Shown piece after piece: positions 17,279 to 27,353 of a stretch of DNA of 64,000 nucleotides (the first letter of the stretch is position 1; each line of letters begins with the position of its first letter). A model generated the notes under the pieces. That model was not told the origin of the DNA, did no database searches, and saw nothing but the letters and a program-made list of their open reading frames with translations. The position numbers were made by a program, and so were the translations under genes. This stretch comes from Brevibacillus reuszeri (GTDB lineage: Bacteria; Bacillota; Bacilli; Brevibacillales; Brevibacillaceae), in the NCBI RefSeq assembly GCF_002897295.1, contig NZ_BEXF01000005.1, positions 1 to 64,000 of the forward strand, read 5' to 3'.

Positions 17279-17701
17279 ATGAAGCCGACTTTTGCGCTTG
17301 AATTATTTCACAGGGATGAATTACAGGATGGCCAGCGTCAGTTAATTGAAGTAGATGGCGTGGAGATTGCCATTTTGAATATTGATGGCGAATACTACGG
17401 GATATGGAATAAATGCCCGCATCAAGGAGTGCCAATGATATATGGGAGTGTCGGTGGAACCCAGCTCCCGTCTACCCCTCATCAATACAACTACGGCCGT
17501 ATGAATGAGATCATCAGCTGTCCATTACATGGCTGGGAGTTTGATCTGAAGACAGGGAAAACCTTGTTTGATCCGGTTAAGGTTTCACTCAAAACTTTCG
17601 AAGTAACGGAAGAGCGGGGGATGATTGTCTTGAAACTTGAGAAACAGCCAAAAAACTATATCCGAAAAGAATTTGCGTGCAGATTGCATTTGCAAGTATA
17701 A
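17279..17701 (+). CDS. Rieske [2Fe-2S] protein with an enlarged cluster-binding loop
   Basis: 140 residues forming a single Rieske domain with no catalytic oxygenase domain. Cluster ligands are Cys46 and His48 (CPHQG) and Cys81 and His84 (CPLHGW). The 32 residues between the two ligand pairs are about twice the usual 15-17, with a Gly/Pro/Tyr-rich insert. Such proteins pass electrons to oxygenases, but no oxygenase gene is next door. AAGGAGGTGA stands before the ATG. Co-transcribed with the amidohydrolase. It might instead be a small Rieske subunit of that enzyme; that is speculation. Confidence 0.88.
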   Translation: MKPTFALELFHRDELQDGQRQLIEVDGVEIAILNIDGEYYGIWNKCPHQGVPMIYGSVGGTQLPSTPHQYNYGRMNEIISCPLHGWEFDLKTGKTLFDPVKVSLKTFEVTEERGMIVLKLEKQPKNYIRKEFACRLHLQV

Positions 17702-17713
17702 GATGATGGATGT

Positions 17714-17765
17714 CCCTTTTAGGTACGGTAGCCTAGCAAAGTGCAAAGCCGTTTACCTAAAGGGG
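17714..17765. repeat. long inverted repeat after the Rieske gene
   Basis: CCCTTTTAGGTA pairs with TACCTAAAGGG, and CGG/CCG lies inside. There is no T-run, so it is not a standard terminator; it may be a 3' stabilising or processing hairpin. Confidence 0.5.
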
Positions 17766-17840
17766 ATCGTTGTGTTTTGGGGATTCTGGTGTTTGGAATT
17801 TCACCATTACGATTTGAATTATCAGAATAAATAGAATGGA

Positions 17841-17869
17841 TTGACTATTAAAAACGATGGTGTTAAAAT
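17841..17869 (+). promoter_or_regulatory. sigma-A promoter of the binding-lipoprotein gene
   Basis: TTGACT at 17841-17846, a 17-nt spacer and TAAAAT at 17864-17869. Operator site 3 begins 9 nt later. Confidence 0.75.
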
Positions 17870-17877
17870 TTCGAAAA

Positions 17878-17904
17878 GAACACGTTCATAAAATTTATGC
17901 TGTT
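17878..17904. promoter_or_regulatory. operator palindrome, site 3
   Basis: The left half GAAC, two nt, GTTCAT is identical to the other copies; the right half (ATTTAT, then TGTT) is degenerate. It overlaps the expected transcript start. Confidence 0.65.
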
Positions 17905-17951
17905 TTTTCCGAAGGGACACGTCAGTAATGAGAGGGGAAATTGCGCAAAGG

Positions 17952-17978
17952 GAACGCGTTCATCTAATTAATGCGTTG
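17952..17978. promoter_or_regulatory. operator palindrome, site 4
   Basis: GAAC, GC, GTTCAT then ATTAAT and GTTG. It lies 74 bp downstream of site 3 within the same leader, so two bound dimers could cooperate. Confidence 0.6.
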
Positions 17979-18015
17979 ATTTCTGCTTTTGCACCATAAG
18001 AAAAAGGGGGCCATC

Positions 18016-19644
18016 ATGAAAAGGAAATTATCCATTCTCTTAAGTGGAATTCTCTTCATCGCAGCTGTATTGACGGGGTGTTCGAACTCAGAGCAAGGAA
18101 GAGGCGGGAATGACAAGACATCCGAAGCCCAGAAAACGGACGTTAAACAAATGGTTCGGCTAAACATTCCTAGTGAGCCAACATCGTTGGACCCCGGATT
18201 GGCAGCGGATTCAGTCTCATTGAACCTGACCCTAAACTTGTTTGAAGGGCTGACGCGTATAAGCGACGGGAAGCCGGAAAATGCGCTAGCTCAAGATATT
18301 AAAGTTTCGGAAGATATGAAAACGTATACATTTACTTTGCGTGAAGCGGAATGGTCAAACGGAGAACCCGTAACTGCACACGATTTTGAATTCGCTTGGA
18401 AAAGAGTGCTCGATCCTAAGACTGCCTCTATTTACGCCTATATCATGTACTACCTCAAGAATGCTGAGAAGTTTAATCATGGGGAAGGTACAGCAGATGA
18501 TGTGGGGGTAAAGGCATTAGATAACAAGACATTAGAGGTAACCCTAGAGAATCCTACTCCGTATTTCAAAGAACTTGTCTCTATCGGTGCGTACTATCCG
18601 GTAAATAAAAAACTCGTATCATCAACGCCTTCATGGGCGGCAAATGCTGATACATTTGTGAGTAACGGACCTTTTAAACTCGATGTATGGGAGCATAAAA
18701 GCAAGCTCACGTTTCGAAAAAACGATAACTACTGGGACAAATCTGCCGTTCACTTAGAGAAAATTGACTTTTCTATGGTAGAAGACGTAAACACAGAGCT
18801 TTCTATGTACGAAAATGATGACATTGATTGGGCAGGAAGACCGTTCAGCTACTTCTCGAATGATGCGATTTCAGCTCTCAAAGATTCCGGCCAGCTACAA
18901 ACAGAACCCGCTTCAGGAACGTATTACTACACGTTTAACACAGAGCGTCCTCCTTTTACCAACGCGAAAATCCGTAAAGCCTTCACGTATGCGATAGACA
19001 GACAAGTGATCATTGATAATATCACACAGGCTGGTGAGGCGCCTGCATTAGGATTGGTAGCAAGGACAATGAGTCCAAAACCGGATGGTTACTTCCTTGA
19101 TCATGACGAGGATACGGCGAAGACCCTTTTGAAAGAAGGCATGCAAGAGCTTGGTATCACTGAGCTACCACCCATCGCACTGATTTACGACACATCAAGT
19201 GCCCATAGCAAAATTGCAGAGGCGATACAATCGCAGTGGAAAAAAGTACTGAACGTCGAAGTTAAATTGGAGAACAAGGAGTACAAAGTATACTTGGATC
19301 ATTTGCAACAGGGGAATTTCCAGATTGCTAAATCGAGCTGGTATGCAGATTTTAGCGATCCGATAAACTTCCTCCAATCATACAAAACCAAATCAGACTC
19401 ACTTAACTTTGCCCGATGGGAGAATGAGCGATACAAGGAATTGTTAAACAGCTCGGTAAGCGAGACGGATGCTTCCAAACGCCAAGAAGAGTTAAAACAA
19501 GCAGAAACGATCTTGATGGATGAAATGCCTGTCTTACCGATTTATCATTTTCTAGCTGTCTATATCAAAAAAGACAAGTTAAAAGACGTAAAGCTAGAAG
19601 CGCCTGCATATGTAGACTTCAAAAGGGCAAAAGTCGAACAGTAA
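18016..19644 (+). CDS. oligopeptide-type ABC substrate-binding lipoprotein (SBP_bac_5)
   Basis: 542 residues. The type II signal peptide has lipobox LTGC near residue 21, followed by a Ser/Gly/Asp-rich linker and the DppA/OppA fold (about 45-540). The motif WSNGEPVTAHDFEFAWKR (about 119-136) is the family hallmark. It captures peptides or related solutes outside the membrane for an ABC importer, but no permease or ATPase gene is nearby, so it must work with components encoded elsewhere. ATG at 18016 follows AAGGGGG; a TTG at 17989 has no site. Two operator copies precede it, and the M14 peptidase gene follows 43 nt later. Confidence 0.92.
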   Translation: MKRKLSILLSGILFIAAVLTGCSNSEQGRGGNDKTSEAQKTDVKQMVRLNIPSEPTSLDPGLAADSVSLNLTLNLFEGLTRISDGKPENALAQDIKVSEDMKTYTFTLREAEWSNGEPVTAHDFEFAWKRVLDPKTASIYAYIMYYLKNAEKFNHGEGTADDVGVKALDNKTLEVTLENPTPYFKELVSIGAYYPVNKKLVSSTPSWAANADTFVSNGPFKLDVWEHKSKLTFRKNDNYWDKSAVHLEKIDFSMVEDVNTELSMYENDDIDWAGRPFSYFSNDAISALKDSGQLQTEPASGTYYYTFNTERPPFTNAKIRKAFTYAIDRQVIIDNITQAGEAPALGLVARTMSPKPDGYFLDHDEDTAKTLLKEGMQELGITELPPIALIYDTSSAHSKIAEAIQSQWKKVLNVEVKLENKEYKVYLDHLQQGNFQIAKSSWYADFSDPINFLQSYKTKSDSLNFARWENERYKELLNSSVSETDASKRQEELKQAETILMDEMPVLPIYHFLAVYIKKDKLKDVKLEAPAYVDFKRAKVEQ

Positions 19645-19687
19645 TTGCAAACGTACAAATAGAGGAATTGTATAAGGAGCGAATCAC

Positions 19688-22045
19688 ATGACTAGAACTT
19701 CCGCATTTTGGGATCGTGAAGAATTTCCACTGCCACGCAACATGATTCTTTATTCTGAATTAAAAGAGGAGCTCGAGCGACTACAGGCTATCAATCCAGG
19801 CATGATGAAGATTGAAGTTGTAGGGCGGTCCGCTCGTGGACGTGATCTCTACCTCGTCATCATCGCGAATGAACAAACGATGGCAGATATCGAAAACTAT
19901 CGTCATGCCATTCGAAATGCAGTAAATGACCCGAAGGCAGCTATCACCTCCCTACAAAACGGAATCGACTACAAAGCCCCTTTCTTGGTGAACTCCGGAA
20001 TCCACGGAAATGAAGGTGGGGGAGTAGACGCTAGTTTACGAATCATTGAAAAAATGCTGTTAAATCCAGCTGCGCCCGAGACTGCTCAAATACTCGATAA
20101 CCTCATCGTCCTGTTCAATCTTGCAATGAATCCAGACGGACGTGTGAATCATACACGTGACAATGCGGAATTCGTTGATTTGAATCGCGATGCCATGACG
20201 CAAAGCCAACCGGAAACACAAGCGCTGATTCAAAATGTGGGTCTGAAATGGTTTCCTACAGCTAGTCTGGATATGCATGGCTGGGTCGGAGGGATTGTCG
20301 ATTTTATGATTGAGCCTTCAACACCACCCTATAATCCGAATGTCGAACATGATCTGTTTACCCATAAATTGCAAACTGGTCGAAGCATGGCTGTGGCTTT
20401 AAAGAAAGAGACAGGGCTGCCTGCGCTGATTCCGCTTGAACATTGGAAGGAAGGCTGGGATGAATATACGACGGTCATGCCGCTTCGTTACTTGCAATTG
20501 GTCGGCACGGCAGGGCTTGTAATCGAAGACCGTTTTCCTACCGAACAGGGTTTAAAAGCAACAGTAGCAGTGACCTGGGCAAATCTCCTCTATGTAGCAG
20601 TGAATAAAGAAGACATGCTGCTCAAGCAATTTGAGTTTTACCTCAGAGGGGTTGAGGGCAGAAATGAACGTACCGATATTCAGTTTCCGTTTGCGTATAT
20701 CATTCCACTGGAACCATCCCTACAAAAAAATGCGAAAGAAGCCAAAGAAATGGTCGCGCATCTTCAAAAGAATTGCATTGAAGTAAAGCAAGTGACAAGA
20801 GAGTTTGTGGCCGGAAAGGTAACGTATCCGGAAGGCACAATCATTGTCCCCATGCAGCAGGGCTTAAGGGGTTTAGCGAACGCTTTGCTCTGGTCTGGTG
20901 AAGACCTGCGTAAATTGAATGTGCAGATGATGTACGATGTAGCGGTTTATTCCTTTCCTTTATTTGCAGGCTTCGATGCCATACCGGCTTGGGAAGAGTT
21001 TCTGTTTAATGGGTCGGATGAGGTAGCGGTGGAAGCTTTCCCAGGCATCTTCAAAGAAGCCTTGCATGGTGATTTCGTAATCGCATGTGACCATAACGAT
21101 GCCATCACAGCAGCAAATCATTTGGTGCAGGAAGGATATGACGTATCACGATTTTCGAAAGAACACGGGTATGTGCCTGCAGGAAGCTTTCTGATCAAAA
21201 AACAAGAAGGATTATCTGAGCTGTTATTGACGCTGTGTGAAACTTTATCGATTCGAGTTGAACAACTTGGTGACATTCAAGACGTGACCTTGCTTCCCGT
21301 AAAACTGAGAAAAATTGCTGTCATAACAGGCGACAACAATGGTGCCTATTTCTCCATGAAGAAAATGGGCTTTGATGTAACTCCAGTATCTTACCATCTA
21401 TTAAATATGGACTATGATTTAGAGGCAGGGGGATTTGACGCGATTGTGGTCGCGGGTTCTAAGCGAGGGCTTTGGGAGGACACTGGTGAATATGTGCATG
21501 CATACTCAGTATTTTGGGGTTTGACGGAGCGCGGAAGGCAGAAAATCATTGACTTCATTGCAAAGGGCCGTGATTTTATCGGGATTGGATTTGCTGGCAT
21601 ACAAATCAATAAGACACTCGGCTTGCTAGATGTTGATTTTGCCTACCCCAATGATGCCGTATCCTCAAGTGGTTGGACACCTGATGATGGGCCAGACCCA
21701 GACGCTCAAACGACGGAAAATGGAATAATCAAAATCGATGCCGACACCAATCATCCACTTAGCTTTTCGTTTGGCAAGAATGAAACCGTTTATGCTTATG
21801 GTCCGGTATGGTTTCCGCGTGTTTCAGAGGAAGTAGGGGTGGCGTCCAGTTTTGCACAAGGCGACACGCTGATTTCAGGATTTTGGTTAGCACCAGAAAA
21901 GGCAGGCGGTCAGCCGATGATTATATACAACAAGGAAGGCAAGCAAAAGGTCGTCCTGATGGGTATTGACCCGACCTTCCGCAATTACACCCCAGCCACC
22001 TTCCGTCTGATGGCAAATGCATTTTATTGGTTGGGATACGAATAA
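19688..22045 (+). CDS. M14 family zinc carboxypeptidase-like protein
   Basis: 785 residues. The N-terminal M14 domain (about 15-330) has zinc ligands His and Glu in GIHGNEGGG (about 105-113), then NPDGR, DLNRD and the third ligand His in LDMHGW. The C-terminal half (about 370-785) includes a Rossmann-like, glutamine-amidotransferase-type segment (KIAVITGDNNGAYFSMKKMG, about 537-556). There is no signal peptide, so it appears cytoplasmic. AAGGAG stands before the ATG. Co-expressed with a peptide-type binding protein, it probably trims an imported peptide or amide-linked compound. Confidence 0.85.
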   Translation: MTRTSAFWDREEFPLPRNMILYSELKEELERLQAINPGMMKIEVVGRSARGRDLYLVIIANEQTMADIENYRHAIRNAVNDPKAAITSLQNGIDYKAPFLVNSGIHGNEGGGVDASLRIIEKMLLNPAAPETAQILDNLIVLFNLAMNPDGRVNHTRDNAEFVDLNRDAMTQSQPETQALIQNVGLKWFPTASLDMHGWVGGIVDFMIEPSTPPYNPNVEHDLFTHKLQTGRSMAVALKKETGLPALIPLEHWKEGWDEYTTVMPLRYLQLVGTAGLVIEDRFPTEQGLKATVAVTWANLLYVAVNKEDMLLKQFEFYLRGVEGRNERTDIQFPFAYIIPLEPSLQKNAKEAKEMVAHLQKNCIEVKQVTREFVAGKVTYPEGTIIVPMQQGLRGLANALLWSGEDLRKLNVQMMYDVAVYSFPLFAGFDAIPAWEEFLFNGSDEVAVEAFPGIFKEALHGDFVIACDHNDAITAANHLVQEGYDVSRFSKEHGYVPAGSFLIKKQEGLSELLLTLCETLSIRVEQLGDIQDVTLLPVKLRKIAVITGDNNGAYFSMKKMGFDVTPVSYHLLNMDYDLEAGGFDAIVVAGSKRGLWEDTGEYVHAYSVFWGLTERGRQKIIDFIAKGRDFIGIGFAGIQINKTLGLLDVDFAYPNDAVSSSGWTPDDGPDPDAQTTENGIIKIDADTNHPLSFSFGKNETVYAYGPVWFPRVSEEVGVASSFAQGDTLISGFWLAPEKAGGQPMIIYNKEGKQKVVLMGIDPTFRNYTPATFRLMANAFYWLGYE

Positions 22046-22142
22046 GCTCGTTTATTGAGATGCATTTCGTAGGAAGTACAACAAAACCTCTTATAAAGAG
22101 AAGGATAAGATGATACTACATTTCTCTTTTCTGAGGTGAACA

Positions 22143-23078
22143 ATGAACCCAATCATTCCGATGGAACCGATTAGCTGTGAGGTTATCCCAAAAGGGGCGG
22201 ACTGGATCGCTCAAGTGAAATGGGATGGCGTACGAATGTTAACCTACTTTGATGGTAGCAAGACTCGATTATACAACCGGAGAATAAATGAGCGGACTCA
22301 CCAATATCCCGAGTTAGCAAACATACAAACATTTTGTAATGCTCACTCCGTGATCCTGGATGGGGAAGTGGTTGCACTCGGAGCGGACGGAAAGCCGTCC
22401 TTTCACGAAGTGATGCGACGTGATGGGATCAGGCGATTGGAAAAAGTCGGCCAGGCACAAAAGCTTGTCCCCATTACCTACATGGTATTTGATGTCTTAT
22501 TCGCGAACAATGAGTGGACAATCGATCGTACATTGAGAGAACGTGCCAACTTACTGTCGGAAATAATTATTCCAAACGACCATGTACAATTGGTGGACCA
22601 TCATAATAATGGACAGGCCTTGTATGAGGTCATCGAACAGCACGGGATGGAAGGCATCGTCATGAAGGATTTAAACAGTAAATATGTAATTGGCGGGAAA
22701 GAGAAGCATTGGCAAAAGAAGAAATATTATCGCGACACGATTGCTGTAGTTGGAGGGGTTACGCTGCGTGATAACATTGTGAATTCTCTTTTGCTCGGAC
22801 TGTACGATTCGGAAGGGCACCTCTTTTATATTGGCCATGCTGGAACCGGTAAGTTAACGCGAGATGACTGGATAGCACTGACGGAGGTGATTGTACCTCT
22901 CATCCAAAGTGATATGCCTTTTGCATATACACCAGCAAGGTTCAAGGGAGCTGTGTGGCTCAAACCAAAGGTCGCGGTTAAGGTTCAATTCGCAGAATGG
23001 ACAGAAGGCTATACATTACGGCAGCCAAGTATTCATGCGGTTGTAGATATACCTGTTGATCACTGTTTATTGGAGTAA
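22143..23078 (+). CDS. ATP-dependent DNA ligase (LigD ligase-domain type)
   Basis: 311 residues: an adenylation domain with the catalytic Lys26 in VKWDGVR, motif III LDGEVVAL (about 77-84) and motif IV EGIVMKD (about 175-181), then an OB-fold domain to the end. It seals nicks and ends with ATP. No polymerase, nuclease or N-terminal DNA-binding domain is fused, so it is the ligase third of an NHEJ system whose polymerase and Ku lie at 7.2 and 27.4 kb. The ATG follows GAGGTGAAC. It is monocistronic with a strong terminator. Confidence 0.9.
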   Translation: MNPIIPMEPISCEVIPKGADWIAQVKWDGVRMLTYFDGSKTRLYNRRINERTHQYPELANIQTFCNAHSVILDGEVVALGADGKPSFHEVMRRDGIRRLEKVGQAQKLVPITYMVFDVLFANNEWTIDRTLRERANLLSEIIIPNDHVQLVDHHNNGQALYEVIEQHGMEGIVMKDLNSKYVIGGKEKHWQKKKYYRDTIAVVGGVTLRDNIVNSLLLGLYDSEGHLFYIGHAGTGKLTRDDWIALTEVIVPLIQSDMPFAYTPARFKGAVWLKPKVAVKVQFAEWTEGYTLRQPSIHAVVDIPVDHCLLE

Positions 23079-23103
23079 ATTTGCATAGCAGATAGAGCTT
23101 ATC

Positions 23104-23142
23104 AAAGAAAACATCCCTCATCAATGTGGGATGTTTTCTTTC
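23104..23142 (+). terminator. terminator after the ligase gene
   Basis: AAGAAAACATCCC pairs perfectly with GGGATGTTTTCTT around a 10-nt loop, then TTC. Confidence 0.9.
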
Positions 23143-23227
23143 TGAATGGAGAAGGGGAAAAAGTTTAGGGACCATTAGCAACTTTTTTGTTGCAAATGTA
23201 TCAATATTCGTTATATACTAAAATTGT

Positions 23228-23258
23228 TACTTCCTATACATGCATTTTATAGGAAGTA
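23228..23258. repeat. perfect 10-bp inverted repeat
   Basis: TACTTCCTAT and ATAGGAAGTA are separated by 11 nt containing ATGCAT. The right arm with its ATGCATTT prefix also occurs, slightly altered, at 22062-22080, just upstream of the ligase gene. Confidence 0.6.
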
Positions 23259-23536
23259 GTAGACATACTTCTTGATATCTCATGGGCTATATCTGGTTGA
23301 ATGAGTTCCGTCTGGAGTGGTACGTCCACCACACCTCAGAAGTCGGGCTCGATTCTCGGATATGGCCTTCTTTTTTGAAGGACAATTCTGACTTTGTTCA
23401 CGATCATTACTTATTATTTCAATTGATCTATAAATATTTTTATGACTATAATTACTAGGGTAACTAATGTTTGAATGGTGTATTGGTATGCTCTCAGATA
23501 TTTTCAGATCATTGGAACAGGAAAGTAGGGATCACC

Positions 23537-23875
23537 TTGCCTTTTCTACGATTTAAAGGTATTGATAAAGATAAAGTAAAAGCAATGTCTCCCATCGTGG
23601 TCGAGCAGTTTGCGAGGATTGCGGAGGTTTCGGAAGAGAAAGTTAAAATTGAGCTTTTAGTTGTGGAGCAAATTACGAATAGTCCGTCTTCCTTGGAAAT
23701 TCTCATGTTTGAACGAGAGCAGGAGAAGCACGATGCCATTGCCGCTACGATGAATGCCATCCTGGAAGAGCACGGCTATGGACAGGTTCATATTTTCTTT
23801 GTGCTATTATCACCGACTCTGTACTATAAAGAAGGGGTTCCATTGAAACGGGGACAGGTCGAGTTGGTTCGGTAA
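23537..23875 (+). CDS. DUF1904 family protein (tautomerase-like)
   Basis: 112 residues. The N-terminus PFLRFKGI after the initiator and the overall pattern match DUF1904, a family with a tautomerase/MIF-like beta-alpha-beta fold and unknown role. A proline right after the initiator, which would serve as catalytic base in tautomerases, is present if translation starts at the TTG at 23537. That start is preferred because TAGGGAT stands 5 nt upstream and it gives the usual family length; the frame is open to 23471. Monocistronic, with its own terminator. Confidence 0.75.
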   Translation: MPFLRFKGIDKDKVKAMSPIVVEQFARIAEVSEEKVKIELLVVEQITNSPSSLEILMFEREQEKHDAIAATMNAILEEHGYGQVHIFFVLLSPTLYYKEGVPLKRGQVELVR

Positions 23876-23896
23876 AAAATTTTTTCTTCTATAATA

Positions 23897-23936
23897 AAAT
23901 GGTCGAGTCCTCTGTGTGAGGATATCGACCATTTTT
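23897..23936 (+). terminator. terminator after the DUF1904 gene
   Basis: AAATGGTCGA pairs with TCGACCATTT and a T-run follows. The A-rich 5' side lets it also serve the opposing small gene. Confidence 0.85.
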
Positions 23937-23965
23937 AATGTGTGCGTATGTTTATTTATTCTTCC

Positions 23966-24136
23966 CTAATAATAGAGGCTTTCGGTTAGCGAGCACTTTG
24001 TGCATGTACGGGTAAGTGATGTCTCTTGGAAGTCATGCTGACAATGCTTTTGCAATTGAATTAATTGCTTTTGACGCTTTTCCAGCTCTGACTGCAAACG
24101 GATAATTTCTTCGCGCAATTGACTAGACTCGCTCAT
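23966..24136 (-). CDS. small coiled-coil protein with C-terminal Cys/His cluster
   Basis: 56 residues, family not recognised. A heptad-patterned helix (about 5-33) leads to CQHDF and CTKCS, four possible zinc ligands (CxH...CxxC). ATG at 24136 has GGAGGA 6 nt upstream. The start lies 20 nt downstream of the thiC stop on the same strand, so it is probably the second gene of the TPP-riboswitch-controlled transcript, although no link to thiamine synthesis is known to me. Confidence 0.6.
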   Translation of the reverse strand: MSESSQLREEIIRLQSELEKRQKQLIQLQKHCQHDFQETSLTRTCTKCSLTESLYY

Positions 24137-24155
24137 CTTATTTCCTCCAGTCATG

Positions 24156-26036
<1,881 letters not shown>

Positions 26037-26071
26037 TCAAAAGAATACACGCCTCTTTTCGTGTCGTATAT

Positions 26072-26164
26072 GACAATTCCTCCGCTGGCATTACCCAGTT
26101 CAGGTTCAACGGTCGATGACAACGTAGTCATCCTCTCAGCCTGGTCACTCCCAAGCTCCCGTGC
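26072..26164 (-). ncRNA. TPP riboswitch (THI element)
   Basis: On the minus strand the aptamer reads GGGAGC..., then the conserved CTGAGAGG, then ACCTGAACTGGGTAATGCC and GCGGAGGAA, the core sequence and order of the thiamine pyrophosphate aptamer. A variable P3 arm (GATGACTACGTTGTCATC) lies between. It is followed by a terminator and thiC. Confidence 0.96.
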
Positions 26165-26190
26165 TTTTTATGATTATGTCTTGCATGAAT

Positions 26191-26219
26191 AGCATACCGA
26201 TTTACCTTTCCAATTTCAA
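26191..26219 (-). promoter_or_regulatory. sigma-A promoter of the thiC leader
   Basis: On the minus strand TTGAAA (26214-26219), a 17-nt spacer and TATGCT (26191-26196). The transcript would begin about 20 nt before the aptamer. Confidence 0.75.
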
Positions 26220-26418
26220 GCAATTTTTAAAAATAATATTTGCCGGTGTGCAACACATTTTCCTCCCCTCTATAGTCATGTCTCGGACTAAAACTGTTTC
26301 TGTAGACCCACACGAATTGGGTCTGTTACGATGAAGTTCGGAAAATGAAAACCAGCAAGAAACGGTTCATTTCCGCTCCTATCAAAAGGATATAGAGATT
26401 TTTTTGAGGTGATGTAGT

Positions 26419-27300
26419 GTGGATGTTTATTCCAATCTTAAGCAAGGAGAAAGAGGAGCATGGGTAAGCATTATTGCCTATATTTTCTGTGCTACTTTAA
26501 AGATAGGAGTTGCCCTACTATCAGGTTCTGAAGCATTGATGGCAGATGGTTTGAACAACTCAACCGACGTGGTGGCGTCCATTGCTGTATTAATTGGACT
26601 ACGAATCGCAAGCAAGCCACCCGATCAAGACCATCCCTACGGTCATTTTCGTGCAGAGACGATTTCTTCGCTGGTTGCGTCCTTTATCATGCTTTTTGTG
26701 GGCATACAGGTTGTTACAGATGCGGTATCATCCTTATTTCATTCGAAGCAGTCTGCACCTGGAATGCTTGCGGGGTGGACAGCGCTTGCTACAGCAGTCG
26801 TGATGCTTTTTGTCTATCGTTACAACCGAGATCTTGCAAAGAGAACGAATAGCCAGGCACTGATGGCTGCAGCAGCAGATAATCGCTCAGATGCTCTCGT
26901 CAGTATCGGTACGTTTGTAGGGGTAGCAGGAGCACAATTTCAAATGTACTGGCTTGACCCGTTGGCTGCATTTGTCGTGGGTTTCATTATTTTGAAGACA
27001 GCGTGGGATATTTTCCGTAATGCAACTCATCAATTGACAGATGGTTTTGACCAGACACAATTGGAGGATTTGCGGGCAACTATTGGGGATATTGCAGGGG
27101 TTCGTGACATTAGTGATATCAAAGCTCGCTATCATGGCAGCAGTGTATTGGTGGATGTCGTTATTCATGTTGACCCAGAGCTGAATGTTGTGGAAAGCCA
27201 CACCATCACCGAGAAAATTGAAGCTCGAATGAGAAAGGTGCATAAAATAAGCGCAATTCATATCCACATCGAACCAGAGCAGAGAATTGCGGAGAGATAA
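26419..27300 (+). CDS. cation diffusion facilitator, probably manganese-type exporter
   Basis: 293 residues: six membrane helices (about 14-205) and a C-terminal ferredoxin-like cytoplasmic domain (about 210-290) ending in a His-rich IHIHIE. The metal-site motifs in helices 2 and 5 read NNSTD and DNRSD (N/DxxxD). Zinc CDFs use HxxxD, whereas the Asp/Asn form is typical of Mn exporters such as B. subtilis MneP and MneS. It exchanges metal for protons across the cytoplasmic membrane. The GTG start follows GAGGTG by 7 nt. Monocistronic; no metalloregulator is adjacent. Confidence 0.85.
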   Translation: MDVYSNLKQGERGAWVSIIAYIFCATLKIGVALLSGSEALMADGLNNSTDVVASIAVLIGLRIASKPPDQDHPYGHFRAETISSLVASFIMLFVGIQVVTDAVSSLFHSKQSAPGMLAGWTALATAVVMLFVYRYNRDLAKRTNSQALMAAAADNRSDALVSIGTFVGVAGAQFQMYWLDPLAAFVVGFIILKTAWDIFRNATHQLTDGFDQTQLEDLRATIGDIAGVRDISDIKARYHGSSVLVDVVIHVDPELNVVESHTITEKIEARMRKVHKISAIHIHIEPEQRIAER

Positions 27301-27305
27301 ATCTG

Positions 27306-27335
27306 AAAACCTGTCCAGATGAGGACAGGTTTTTT
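27306..27335. terminator. bidirectional terminator between the CDF and ku genes
   Basis: AACCTGTCC pairs with GGACAGGTT and TTTT follows on the plus strand; the minus strand also ends in TTTT. Confidence 0.85.
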
Positions 27336-27353
27336 GCGTTTCGCAGCTTTTTC

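Larger units (their letters stand above)
23079..23536. other. 458-bp region without a confident gene
   Basis: Holds the ligase terminator, a 10-bp inverted repeat at 23228-23258 and, from about 23281, a GC-richer stretch with hairpin GGAGTGGT...ACCACACCTC and a T6 tract at 23371. A 25-codon reading frame (23301-23378) lies in it but has no good ribosome-binding site. Confidence 0.5.

Noticed and set aside
23281-23345. tRNA-like gene in the gap after the ligase
   Set aside because: There is no T-loop GGTTCGAAT-type sequence and no cloverleaf; the hairpin does not fit a tRNA arm set.
23301-23378. 25-codon small open frame
   Set aside because: No convincing ribosome-binding site. Kept only as a finding, not as a gene.
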